Source: Intestinibacillus sp964580155
Lineage (GTDB): Bacteria > Bacillota > Clostridia > Oscillospirales > Butyricicoccaceae
Assembly: GCA_964580155.1 (NCBI GenBank)
Contig: CAZOJP010000029.1
Coordinates: 1-29,186, forward strand
Length of the DNA stretch: 29,186 bases
Direction of reading: 5' to 3'
Each line of letters opens with the position of its first letter. The stretch's first letter is position 1. The notes below the pieces were generated by a model. That model worked only from the letters and a program-made list of their open reading frames with translations. It did not search any database and had not been told where the DNA came from. The position numbers and the translations under genes were made by a program. Below, one piece after another: positions 1 to 6,657 of the stretch.

Positions 1-21
1 AAGATAACACAGTGCGCACAC

Positions 22-56
22 AAAAGACACTATCCGGTTGGATGGTGTCTTTTTTG
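22..56 (+). terminator. Rho-independent terminator of an off-window gene
   Basis: An A-rich 13-base stem (AAAGACACTATCC pairing with GGATGGTGTCTTT, one G-T pair) with a 4-base loop is followed by a run of six T. It most likely ends a plus-strand transcript that enters from the left. The A-tract on the 5' side means it could also act on the other strand. Confidence 0.8.
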
Positions 57-132
57 TTATAATAACGCACATTTTCGCGAGAGTCCGCGTGCAAAATCAT
101 GCGCAAAGGCTGAAATAGGGGGAAGGTTTATT

Positions 133-161
133 TTGACACATCAAGCGAATCGTGGTATGCT
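133..161 (+). promoter_or_regulatory. Sigma-A promoter for the SLH-like secreted protein
   Basis: A consensus -35 TTGACA (133-138) is followed after 17 bases by TATGCT (156-161). The TGG just before it makes an extended -10. Transcription would start near 168, giving a short leader to the TTG start at 205. Confidence 0.75.
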
Positions 162-204
162 GACAGCATAGGCGGCCGATCCACGGGACTGGAGGTGCAG
201 AACA

Positions 205-1575
205 TTGAAAATACGAAACAGACTTCTGTTGTTGTGCGCGCTATGCAGTATTTTGCTGTGTCCGCAGGTATTTGCGGCGGATGCAGCCGGATTATCCACC
301 GTTTTGGAGTGGGAACGTGCCTCCGAAATCACGCGGATTGAATGCACGGCGGATGCACAGTTTGAGGTTTTTCGCGAGGGCAAGCTCGCACTGACCCAAT
401 CCGCCCAGATCGCAACGTTTTACGATCGAATTTGCGATATACAGGTACAGCGCAAGCTCATTTCCCCCTCTAATGCCATCACAAAGGGCATTCGTGCGGT
501 TTTTTCGCTGAAAAACGGAAACACCGTGGAATATCGCGAAGGCGTGGGCTTTATCATGGGGAGCGAGCAGGGAAAGACAGTTGTGTACTGCGAGCGCAAG
601 CGCGGCGATTATCAAATGGATGCGGCGCTGCACAGTCTGCGGGATAACGCGCTGGCGGAAGAAAACAAGGCCTTTTTGAATCTGTTTCCCGCGCAAAAGA
701 CATTTGCGCAGGCGACCGGACTCAATTATAGCATCGATCGCGTGGATTCTGTCAAAATCGCGAGCGGAAACACCGGAAGCTACACCGTGCTGACCGATCG
801 CGCCACGATCCGCGCGCTGTACGATGCGCTGCGCGAGCTGCCGCTCACCCGCGCGCTTTATGAGCAGGGCAGCGGCTATGGCTATGTGCTCTATTTCCGC
901 GAGGACGGCCGCGGCTTGGCATCGTTCACGCAATCCGCCTATGGCACGCTGGCACAGAGCATCAACGACAGCCTGGCGGTCGTGTATCGTTTGGAGGATC
1001 CTGTCGCGGTTGCGGCGTTTGAAAAAGCCGTGCAGCCGCGCTTTGTTGCCGGCCTGCTGCGGGCGAACGATACGGCAAGCGCGTGGGCGCGCGGTGACAT
1101 TGCGCTTGCGGGCAGCGCCAATCTGATTCCGGATCGGTTGGCGGGAGAAAATATGCAATCGAGCATACCGCGATGGAAATTTGCGGAGATGCTGGCGCAG
1201 ATGGTGCAGGTGCGTGCGCCGCAGGCCGCACCCAAGCCGATTGAGAGCTGTCCCTATGACGGCTACACCGCAGAGGTGACCGCGTGGCAGTATGGACTGC
1301 TCGAGGGGCGCGACGGCGGCTTTGCAAGCGCGGATATTCTGACCCGGCAGGAGTGTGCGGTGCTGCTGTCGCGCGCGCTCGCGCTCTATGGCGGCAGCGG
1401 CACGGCGGGCACCTATGCAGACGCGGCGCAGGCGGCTCCGTGGGCGCAGGAGGCCTTGACGCGCTGCGGCGCGATCTTCTTCGGCGATACAAACGGCAAC
1501 CTGCGTCCGCAGGATCCGATGCGCGCGGAGGAGGCCATTGTTGCGGTGCTGCGCCTGTATCAGCAAATAAAATAA
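205..1575 (+). CDS. Secreted protein with C-terminal SLH-like repeats, function unknown
   Basis: 456 residues. The TTG start at 205 is supported by GGAGG at 191-195, nine bases upstream. Residues 1-24 form a clear signal peptide: Lys/Arg, then a Leu/Cys-rich core, then a V-F-A cleavage site before Ala-Asp. Residues 30-270 match no enzyme I recognise; two similar beta-rich segments ('ITRIECTADAQF' near 43 and 'VDSVKIASGNTGSYTV' near 180) suggest an internal duplication. From about residue 285 to the end the sequence reads like two to three S-layer homology repeats (patterns of PRWKFAEMLAQ, LTRQECAVLLSRAL, PMRAEEAIVAVLRLY), which in other Firmicutes tether proteins to cell-wall polymer. I infer an exported, wall-associated protein. 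It is a single-gene unit with its own promoter and terminator. The SLH call is by eye from degenerate repeats, so moderate. Confidence 0.75.
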   Translation: MKIRNRLLLLCALCSILLCPQVFAADAAGLSTVLEWERASEITRIECTADAQFEVFREGKLALTQSAQIATFYDRICDIQVQRKLISPSNAITKGIRAVFSLKNGNTVEYREGVGFIMGSEQGKTVVYCERKRGDYQMDAALHSLRDNALAEENKAFLNLFPAQKTFAQATGLNYSIDRVDSVKIASGNTGSYTVLTDRATIRALYDALRELPLTRALYEQGSGYGYVLYFREDGRGLASFTQSAYGTLAQSINDSLAVVYRLEDPVAVAAFEKAVQPRFVAGLLRANDTASAWARGDIALAGSANLIPDRLAGENMQSSIPRWKFAEMLAQMVQVRAPQAAPKPIESCPYDGYTAEVTAWQYGLLEGRDGGFASADILTRQECAVLLSRALALYGGSGTAGTYADAAQAAPWAQEALTRCGAIFFGDTNGNLRPQDPMRAEEAIVAVLRLYQQIK

Positions 1576-1606
1576 TACGGTTTGCAATTTAATCAGATAA
1601 AATAAC

Positions 1607-1640
1607 AACAGGTCGACCCCGACTGGCGGTCGACCTGTTC
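1607..1640. terminator. Terminator hairpin between convergent genes
   Basis: A 10-base perfect stem (CAGGTCGACC with GGTCGACCTG) and a 9-base loop sits between the plus-strand gene ending at 1575 and the minus-strand gene ending at 1652. The flanking T-tract is weak on the plus side, and there is an A-rich flank at 1600-1610 that would serve as a U-run on the minus strand. It probably serves both. Confidence 0.65.
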
Positions 1641-1651
1641 GTATGTCCGCC

Positions 1652-2173
1652 TCAAAGCGAGGCAAGCGCAGCGTGGAAGAGTGTGATATGATGCTCTTCA
1701 TCCGCGATGATGCGCTCAATCAGCGCGCACGCGGAGGGGGCATCCGTCATATAGGACAGGGTGCGGCGGTAATCCGCGATGGCGGCGCGTTCGCTCGCGA
1801 TGGCGTTTTGCAGCATCTTGGCAGGGGGCTTGTCATAGCTGAGATTGCCGCCCGACCACCAGACGGTGTACCCGTTCGGCTGATAAGAAAGGAAGCCGGG
1901 ATCCCCGCCATAGGCGATGATCAGCTCGCCGATGAGCTCCAGATGGTGCATCTCCACCCGCGAGATGCACGCGAACAGATCCCCGACCGCGCGCGCGCCC
2001 GCGAGGGGAGCGAGCAGGCTGTTGTAAAAATACTGCCCGACCGCGGTCAGCTCGCTGATACCGCCGGCATATGCCGCGAGCAGCCGCCGCGCGATGGCAG
2101 GATCGGGCTTCATTTCGTCGGCGGGCGCAGGGTAGGGCGCGGGCAGCACATAGGGTGCGCAGGAACGATTCAT
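1652..2173 (-). CDS. Ferritin-like di-iron domain protein
   Basis: 173 residues, minus strand; start at 2173 behind GGAGGT (2181-2186). It reads as a four-helix ferritin-like fold with the expected metal ligand spacing: Glu in 'ISELTAVGQYFYNSLL', Glu and His in 'VEMHHLELIGELI', Glu in 'IASERAAIADYRR', and Glu/His in 'IADEEHHITLFH'. Such proteins bind a di-iron or di-manganese centre and, in anaerobic Firmicutes, are usually assigned to peroxide detoxification or spore-coat-associated catalase-like families. The substrate cannot be read from the sequence. The Pro-rich first 25 residues are outside the fold. It is divergent from the ribonucleotide reductase operon, which would fit protection of an oxygen-sensitive enzyme, but that link is only positional. 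I see no convincing sigma-A promoter upstream. Confidence 0.8.
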   Translation of the reverse strand: MNRSCAPYVLPAPYPAPADEMKPDPAIARRLLAAYAGGISELTAVGQYFYNSLLAPLAGARAVGDLFACISRVEMHHLELIGELIIAYGGDPGFLSYQPNGYTVWWSGGNLSYDKPPAKMLQNAIASERAAIADYRRTLSYMTDAPSACALIERIIADEEHHITLFHAALASL

Positions 2174-2282
2174 AAGGCATACCTCCTGCTACAGTGTATG
2201 TCTGTCAAGAGCAGGCGTGACAATAGGTGTTCAAATTAAAACGATGGGTTTCGGCTATTGTGCTGAAAGCACGGCCGCCACC

Positions 2283-2311
2283 TTGACAAGCTGCAGTGTG
2301 CGCGCTACAAT
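2283..2311 (+). promoter_or_regulatory. Sigma-A promoter of the nrdD operon
   Basis: TTGACA (2283-2288), a 17-base spacer and TACAAT (2306-2311) form one of the best promoters in the window. The start point would be near 2318, giving a leader of about 100 bases to nrdD. A small hairpin (GTGCT/AGCAC, 2260-2272) lies just upstream. I did not find a clear NrdR box. Confidence 0.8.
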
Positions 2312-2322
2312 AATACTACACT

Positions 2323-2353
2323 GCCCCACAAGATGTTGTATGGGGCATCTTGT
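2323..2353 (+). promoter_or_regulatory. Leader with two overlapping, mutually exclusive hairpins
   Basis: Immediately after the predicted start point, GCCCCA (2323-2328) can pair with TGGGGC (2341-2346), and ACAAGATG (2328-2335) can pair with CATCTTGT (2346-2353). The two stems share bases 2328 and 2346 and interleave. With essentially no linker, a pseudoknot seems sterically unlikely and they should compete. The second stem is followed by a T-rich stretch (TTTGTATCACTATTTTG), which gives it some terminator character. Function is inference. Confidence 0.45.
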
Positions 2354-2420
2354 TTGTATCACTATTTTGCTAGAAGTACGCATCGCGTATTTTTTTGTAT
2401 CGTTTAAAGGGAGTATGGAA

Positions 2421-4760
2421 ATGATAAGGGAAATCGTCAAAAGGGACGGTAGAAGGGCGCCGTTTGAGCTGGATAAGATCGCGAACGCCATCTTCAAGGC
2501 CGCGCAGGCATCGGGCGGACAGGACTACCAGATGGCATACGAGCTGGCCCAAAAGGTCGAGCGCTGCCTGGACGAAGACCCCGAGACCCACACGCCGACC
2601 GTGGAGCAGGTGCAGGATATGGTGGAAAAGGTGCTCGTCAAGGACGGACACGCCCGCACCGCCAAGAAATACATCCTCTACCGCAACGAGCGCACCCGCG
2701 TGCGGGAAATGAACACGCGGCTCATGAAGGTGTATGAGGATTTGACCTTCCAGTCCTCGCTGGAAAACGACGTCAAGCGCGAAAACGCCAACATCGACGG
2801 CGACACCGCGATGGGAACCATGCTCAAGTACGGGTCCGAGGGCGCCAAGCAGTTTTACGAAATGTTCATTCTGGACCCCGAGCACGCGAAGGCGCACCGC
2901 GAGGGCGACATTCACATCCACGATCTGGATTTTCTGACGCTCACAACGACCTGCTGCCAGATTGATCTGCTCAAGCTGTTCGACGGCGGCTTTTCAACCG
3001 GCCACGGCTTCCTGCGCGAGCCGAACGACATCCGCTCGTATTCCGCGCTCGCGTGCATCGCGATCCAGTCCAACCAGAACGATCAGCACGGCGGACAGTC
3101 TGTGCCGAACTTCGATTATTCCATGGCGCCGGGTGTCAAAAAGACCTATCACAAGCTGTATCGGCAGAATCTTGCAAAGGCGCTTGAGGTCTATGCCGAG
3201 CTGGACGAGCCCGAGCTGGCCGCACGCACACTGACGGCGCGCGCCGAGGAGCAGACCGGAAAATGGGCGTGCCTTGCCGCGGACAACGGCTTTGACGAGG
3301 CACTGCGCCAGATCATCGCCGCGGAATACGACGCGCCCATCGCGGAGAAATGCGTCAAGTTCGCGCGCAAATACGCGGTGAAGGAAACGCGCAAGGCGAC
3401 CTATCAGGCGATGGAAGCGCTCGTGCACAACCTCAACACGATGCACTCGCGCGCGGGCGCACAGATTCCGTTCTCGTCGCTCAACTACGGCACGGATATT
3501 TCGGCCGAAGGCCGCCTCGTGACGGAAAACCTGCTGCTTGCAACCGAGTCCGGTTTGGGCAACGGCGAAACCTCGATTTTCCCGATTCACATCTTCAAGG
3601 TTAAGGAAGGCGTCAACTTCAACGAGGGCGAGCCCAACTACGACCTGTTCCGGCTGGCGTGCCGCGTGTCCGCCAAGCGGATGTTCCCGAACTTCTCGTT
3701 TATCGACGCGCCGTTCAACCTGCAATACTACAAACCCGGCCACCCCGAAACCGAGGCATCCTACATGGGCTGCCGCACCCGCGTCGTGGGCAACGTCTAC
3801 GACCCGACGCGCGAAATCGTCAGCGGCCGCGGCAACCTGTCGTTCACCTCGATCAACCTGCCGCGCATCGGCCTGCGCAGCCACGGCGACCTCGACTTCT
3901 TCTTTGAAGACCTGGACCGCAAGATCGATCTGTGCATCGATCAGCTGCTGGCGCGCTTCCAAATCCAGTCGCGCAAGCGCGTGCGCAACTATCCCTTCCT
4001 CATGGGCGAGGGCATCTGGATGGATTCGGACAAGCTCGGGCCGGACGACACGGTCGGCGAGGTGCTCAAGCACGGCACGCTCACAATCGGCTTTATCGGG
4101 CTGGCGGAGTGCCTCAAGGCGCTCATCGGTGCGCACCACGGCGAAAGTGAGGAGGCGCAGAACCTCGGGCTGGAAATTGTCGGCCATCTGCGCGCGCGCA
4201 TGGACGCGGCATCGCGGCAGTATCGTCTCAATTTCTCCGTCATCGGCACACCGGCGGAGGGATTGTCCGGCCGCTTTATCAAGCTCGACCGCGCGCGCTA
4301 CGGCACCATTGAGGGCGTGACCGATCGGGATTACTACACAAACTCGTTCCATGTGCCGGTTTACTACCCCATCGCGGCATTTGACAAGCTGCGCCGCGAA
4401 GCGCCGTATCACGCGATGACAAACGGCGGACACATCAGCTATATCGAGCTGGACGGCGACCCGACCCAGAACCTCGAAGCGTTCGAGGCGGTCGTGCGCT
4501 GCATGAGGGAGGTCGGCATCGGCTACGGCGCGGTCAATCACCCGATCGACCGCGATCCGGTGTGCGGCTATACCGGCATCATCAGCGACGTTTGCCCGCG
4601 CTGCGGGCGGCACGAGGGCGAGGGCGTGGCGGTATCCAAGCTGCGCGAGCTCGGCATTCGAAAATACATGAACGCGGACACGCTCGGCTATCACGGCGAC
4701 CTCTTAGAAGAGGCGGACCGTATGCCCAACGCACTGTCCGATCATATGCAGGAATCGTGA
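2421..4760 (+). CDS. nrdD: Anaerobic ribonucleoside-triphosphate reductase, large chain lacking the glycyl-radical loop
   Basis: 779 residues from ATG 2421, which has the better spacing to AAAGGGAG (2406-2413); an in-frame ATG at 2415 is too close. Class III reductases reduce ribonucleoside triphosphates to deoxynucleotides in anaerobes. Residues 1-90 are an ATP-cone (VKRDGRRAPFELDKI). The barrel has Cys178/Cys179 in 'LTTTCCQIDLL', the 'NGETSIFPIHIFKVKEGVN' segment, and the finger-loop Cys451 in 'YMGCRTRVVGNVY', the expected thiyl-radical site. Near the C-terminus, Cys715, Cys725 and Cys728 (DPVCGYTG...DVCPRCGR) correspond to the zinc site. In canonical NrdD the glycyl-radical loop follows; here 51 other residues follow (including 'NADTLGYHGDLLEEADRM') and the chain ends. 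The missing loop is on the next ORF. First gene of a three-gene operon. Confidence 0.95.
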   Translation: MIREIVKRDGRRAPFELDKIANAIFKAAQASGGQDYQMAYELAQKVERCLDEDPETHTPTVEQVQDMVEKVLVKDGHARTAKKYILYRNERTRVREMNTRLMKVYEDLTFQSSLENDVKRENANIDGDTAMGTMLKYGSEGAKQFYEMFILDPEHAKAHREGDIHIHDLDFLTLTTTCCQIDLLKLFDGGFSTGHGFLREPNDIRSYSALACIAIQSNQNDQHGGQSVPNFDYSMAPGVKKTYHKLYRQNLAKALEVYAELDEPELAARTLTARAEEQTGKWACLAADNGFDEALRQIIAAEYDAPIAEKCVKFARKYAVKETRKATYQAMEALVHNLNTMHSRAGAQIPFSSLNYGTDISAEGRLVTENLLLATESGLGNGETSIFPIHIFKVKEGVNFNEGEPNYDLFRLACRVSAKRMFPNFSFIDAPFNLQYYKPGHPETEASYMGCRTRVVGNVYDPTREIVSGRGNLSFTSINLPRIGLRSHGDLDFFFEDLDRKIDLCIDQLLARFQIQSRKRVRNYPFLMGEGIWMDSDKLGPDDTVGEVLKHGTLTIGFIGLAECLKALIGAHHGESEEAQNLGLEIVGHLRARMDAASRQYRLNFSVIGTPAEGLSGRFIKLDRARYGTIEGVTDRDYYTNSFHVPVYYPIAAFDKLRREAPYHAMTNGGHISYIELDGDPTQNLEAFEAVVRCMREVGIGYGAVNHPIDRDPVCGYTGIISDVCPRCGRHEGEGVAVSKLRELGIRKYMNADTLGYHGDLLEEADRMPNALSDHMQES

Positions 4761-4826
4761 AAGGAAGAGAAACATGGAAAAGAACATACAGAATATGCAG
4801 GCAGAGGAACAGATCGGCGAGGGCGT
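4617..4826 (+). repeat. 11-base direct repeats bracketing the nrdD split
   Basis: GGCGAGGGCGT occurs at 4617-4627 in the end of nrdD and again at 4816-4826 in the small glycyl-radical ORF, 199 bases apart. Both copies are read in the same codon phase of their own gene as Gly-Glu-Gly-Val. Joining at the repeat would fuse the zinc site (CPRCGRHEGEGV) directly to GFERIRRITGYLV and give a canonical NrdD C-terminus. Confidence 0.7.
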
Positions 4827-4968
4827 AGGCTTTGAGCGCATCCGCCGCATCACGGGCTATCTGGTCGGCACGCTCGACCGCTTCAACAACGCCAAGCGCG
4901 CGGAAGAACACGATCGCGTCAAGCACAGCGCCGCGCACTGCTCGCTCGACGAGACCCGCTCGGCATAA
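4774..4968 (+). CDS. Glycyl-radical domain of the class III ribonucleotide reductase as a separate protein
   Basis: 64 residues, starting 13 bases after nrdD stops, with its own ribosome binding site (AAAGGAAGAG). Residues 20-51 match the C-terminal glycyl-radical loop of NrdD: 'RRITGYLVGTLDRFNNAKR' followed by 'AEEHDRVKH'. Gly28 in R-I-T-G-Y-L is the expected radical position, and the terminal RVKH is the usual NrdD ending. Residues 1-14 are a polar lead-in and the last 12 residues a short tail. It lies between nrdD and nrdG with nrdG only three bases downstream. The natural reading is that this peptide docks onto NrdD and is activated by NrdG. A 'spare part' role like GrcA (YfiD) for pyruvate formate-lyase is less likely, since the main chain has no loop of its own. 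It is in a different reading frame from nrdD. Confidence 0.88.
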   Translation: MEKNIQNMQAEEQIGEGVGFERIRRITGYLVGTLDRFNNAKRAEEHDRVKHSAAHCSLDETRSA

Positions 4969-4971
4969 GCC

Positions 4972-5502
4972 ATGGAGGGAACGCTGCGTGTTGCCGGTAC
5001 GATCGGCGAGTCCATTGTAGACGGTCCGGGTATCCGCTATGTGATTTTCACACAGGGCTGCCCGCACCGCTGTCCGGGCTGCCACAACAGCAAAACGCAT
5101 GATTTTGACAGCGGTGTTGTGCTGAAGCTCGACGCGCTGTATGCCGACATCATGCGCAACCCGATGCTGTCCGGCGTGACCTTTTCGGGCGGCGAGCCGT
5201 TTTGTCAGCCTGCTCCGCTCGCGGTGCTTGCCGCCGCGCTGCATGAAAAGGGCAAAAATCTAGTGGTTTATTCGGGCTACACCTACGAGCAGATTGTGGA
5301 GCAGGGCGAGGACGCAATGGCGCTGCTGCAGCAGACCGATTTGCTCATCGACGGCCCCTATATCGAGGCGGTGCGCGATTTGTCGCTGCGCTTTCGCGGC
5401 AGCCGCAACCAGCGCGTGCTCGATGTGCCGCTGTCGCTCAAAACCGGTGCGCCGGTCTGGGCGAAGGACTATCAGCAGGGAAACGCGAGCAATCGTTTTT
5501 AA
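4972..5502 (+). CDS. nrdG: Anaerobic ribonucleotide reductase activase (radical SAM)
   Basis: 176 residues. It uses a [4Fe-4S] cluster and S-adenosylmethionine to generate the glycyl radical of NrdD. The cluster motif CX3CX2C is 'GCPHRCPGCHN' near residues 29-39, preceded by the family's 'VDGPGIRYVIF'. The SAM-binding 'TFSGGEPF' is near residue 68, and 'LLIDGPYI' is near 126. The ATG at 4972 lies three bases after the preceding stop and has no recognisable Shine-Dalgarno, so translation is probably coupled to the glycyl-radical ORF; that would tie the dose of activase to its substrate peptide. Length is normal for the family. It is the last gene of the operon, followed by a strong terminator. 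A pyruvate formate-lyase activase is the alternative, but the neighbours argue against it. Confidence 0.93.
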   Translation: MEGTLRVAGTIGESIVDGPGIRYVIFTQGCPHRCPGCHNSKTHDFDSGVVLKLDALYADIMRNPMLSGVTFSGGEPFCQPAPLAVLAAALHEKGKNLVVYSGYTYEQIVEQGEDAMALLQQTDLLIDGPYIEAVRDLSLRFRGSRNQRVLDVPLSLKTGAPVWAKDYQQGNASNRF

Positions 5503-5526
5503 GCATCGATATAACTAATTGACATT

Positions 5527-5560
5527 AAAACAGAGAGTATAACTCTCTGTTTTATTTTAT
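5527..5560 (+). terminator. Terminator of the nrd operon
   Basis: A perfect 11-base stem (AAAACAGAGAG with CTCTCTGTTTT) and a 5-base loop are followed by TATTTTAT. It begins about 25 bases after the nrdG stop and ends about 20 bases before the AraC-family gene. Confidence 0.88.
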
Positions 5561-5582
5561 CTGCAAATGAAAGGAGAGCGCG

Positions 5583-6437
5583 ATGCAATATCTTGTGCCG
5601 CAGCGCACGGAAACCTGCTTTTTGGACGGCCGTCAGCCGCGGCTGCGCCACTTCGATCACCGCACCGGCCGCAGCAGCCGCCTACCGCGCGCCATGCACC
5701 TGCACGCCAACTGCGCGGAGATTTCCTTCGTTTATGCGGGAAACGGCGTGCACGCAATCGGGGACGACCTCTACCACAGCCGGCCGGGCGATGTGCTGCT
5801 CTATAACGCGGGCGTGCCGCACGATGAGCGCGCAGCGGGGGAGGAGGGGCTGTGCTGCTACACGCTCGGCGTGACTGCGCTGCGCCTGCGCGGACTGCCG
5901 GAGAACGCGGTCATCAGCGCGCGGCACGAGCCGCTGCTGCACGCGGGCGAGGCGGCGGACAGACTGCGCACGCTGGGCGGCTATCTGCACGAGGAGCTGC
6001 TGCGCGGACGGCCGCTGACCGCGGACCTGTGCCGCCACTTTATGATGACGCTGCTGTTCGACACGCTCGAGCTGATTCGCACGCGCGCGACCCTGCGCCC
6101 CTGCGGCGAGGAGGATCTTGCCCTTCGCATCAAGCGCTATATTGACGCGCGCTACCGCGAGAACCTGACCCTGACCGAGCTGTCCGAGGCGCTCGGCGCG
6201 AGCGCATACCATCTCGGACGCACCTTTAAGGAGCGCACCGGGCATTCGCCCGTGCAGTATATCATCCAGCGCCGCATGGGGGAGGCGCAAACGCTGCTGA
6301 CCTCGACCGAGGCATCGGTCATCAGCATCGCGGAGGGTGTGGGATATGAAAATGCGAATTATTTCAACCTTCTGTTTAAAAAACACATCGGGGTCACCCC
6401 GGGGCAGTACCGAAAAATCACACGGGAATGCCAATAA
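5583..6437 (+). CDS. AraC-family transcriptional regulator with N-terminal cupin domain
   Basis: 284 residues; ATG 5583 behind AAAGGAGAG. Residues 20-160 form a cupin-type sensor domain (His-rich 'HLHANCAEISFVYAGNGVH', then 'RPGDVLLYNAGVPHDE'). Residues 185-282 are two helix-turn-helix units: 'LTLTELSEALGASAYHLGRT' for the first, and 'SVISIAEGVGYENANYFNLL' with the family signature 'FKKHIGVTPGQYRK' for the second. Members of this group usually sense a sugar or a related small molecule and activate a nearby transporter or catabolic gene. The symporter downstream is in the same orientation and has a long control region with direct repeats, so it is the obvious target; this is inference. I see no good promoter in the 22 bases between the nrd terminator and its ribosome binding site; a TTGACA at 5519 lacks a well-spaced -10. 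Confidence 0.9.
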   Translation: MQYLVPQRTETCFLDGRQPRLRHFDHRTGRSSRLPRAMHLHANCAEISFVYAGNGVHAIGDDLYHSRPGDVLLYNAGVPHDERAAGEEGLCCYTLGVTALRLRGLPENAVISARHEPLLHAGEAADRLRTLGGYLHEELLRGRPLTADLCRHFMMTLLFDTLELIRTRATLRPCGEEDLALRIKRYIDARYRENLTLTELSEALGASAYHLGRTFKERTGHSPVQYIIQRRMGEAQTLLTSTEASVISIAEGVGYENANYFNLLFKKHIGVTPGQYRKITRECQ

Positions 6438-6444
6438 TTTAGGG

Positions 6445-6490
6445 GAAAATACACAATGAAGTACAGGTGTAATTATGCAGAAAATACACA
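6445..6490 (+). repeat. Direct repeat GAAAATACACA x2
   Basis: The 11-base sequence GAAAATACACA occurs at 6445-6455 and 6480-6490, 35 bases apart start to start. AraC-family proteins commonly bind direct repeats, so these are candidate operators for the regulator just upstream. No footprint can be inferred from one sequence. Confidence 0.5.
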
Positions 6491-6517
6491 GCACTTTTGC
6501 ACAAACACGGCTTTTTA

Positions 6518-6540
6518 TATTTAGCAAAAAGGGCTAAATA
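6518..6540. promoter_or_regulatory. 8-base inverted repeat, operator or weak terminator
   Basis: TATTTAGC (6518-6525) and GCTAAATA (6533-6540) are perfect inverted copies separated by 7 bases. The stem is AT-rich and has no T-run after it, so an operator is more plausible than a terminator for the regulator gene. Confidence 0.45.
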
Positions 6541-6542
6541 CC

Positions 6543-6625
6543 GCAAGAATATTAAGTCGATTCAAAATAAGACACCAATATACCCAATATAAAGGCATAA
6601 TTTTGCAAAAATAGAGCAAGAATAT
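6543..6625 (+). repeat. Direct repeat GCAAGAATAT x2 upstream of the symporter promoter
   Basis: The 10-base sequence GCAAGAATAT occurs at 6543-6552 and 6616-6625, 73 bases apart, close to seven helical turns. The downstream copy ends four bases before the -35 element, the usual place for an AraC-type activator site. Confidence 0.5.
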
Positions 6626-6628
6626 AGA

Positions 6629-6657
6629 TTGCGATGTTTTTGACAATTCGCTATAAT
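6629..6657 (+). promoter_or_regulatory. Probable promoter of the symporter gene
   Basis: A consensus -10 TATAAT (6652-6657) has a weak -35 TTGCGA (6629-6634) at 17 bases. A TTGACA at 6640-6645 is only six bases from the -10 and cannot be its partner. A weak -35 next to repeated sites is what an activator-dependent promoter looks like. Confidence 0.6.

Noticed and set aside
2260..2420. NrdR box upstream of nrdD
   Set aside because: The stretch TACAATAATACTACACT has some likeness to the consensus but lacks the required symmetry, and no second box at the usual spacing was found.
2994..4694. Long minus-strand open frame opposite nrdD
   Set aside because: GC-rich coding DNA leaves antisense frames open. 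The translation is Arg/Ala/Val-rich with no domain, and nrdD on the plus strand is unmistakable. The same applies to 6799-8838 minus, 15014-16234 minus and 22163-23380 plus.
4562..4828. Frameshift in nrdD explaining the missing glycyl-radical loop
   Set aside because: No alternative frame between 4560 and 4774 gives NrdD-like sequence. The end of the large chain is smooth, and the small ORF has its own start and ribosome binding site, so a simple one-base error does not rejoin them.
5519..5547. Promoter for the AraC-family gene (TTGACA at 5519)
   Set aside because: The only -10-like sequence (TATAAC at 5538) is 13 bases away and lies within the terminator stem.
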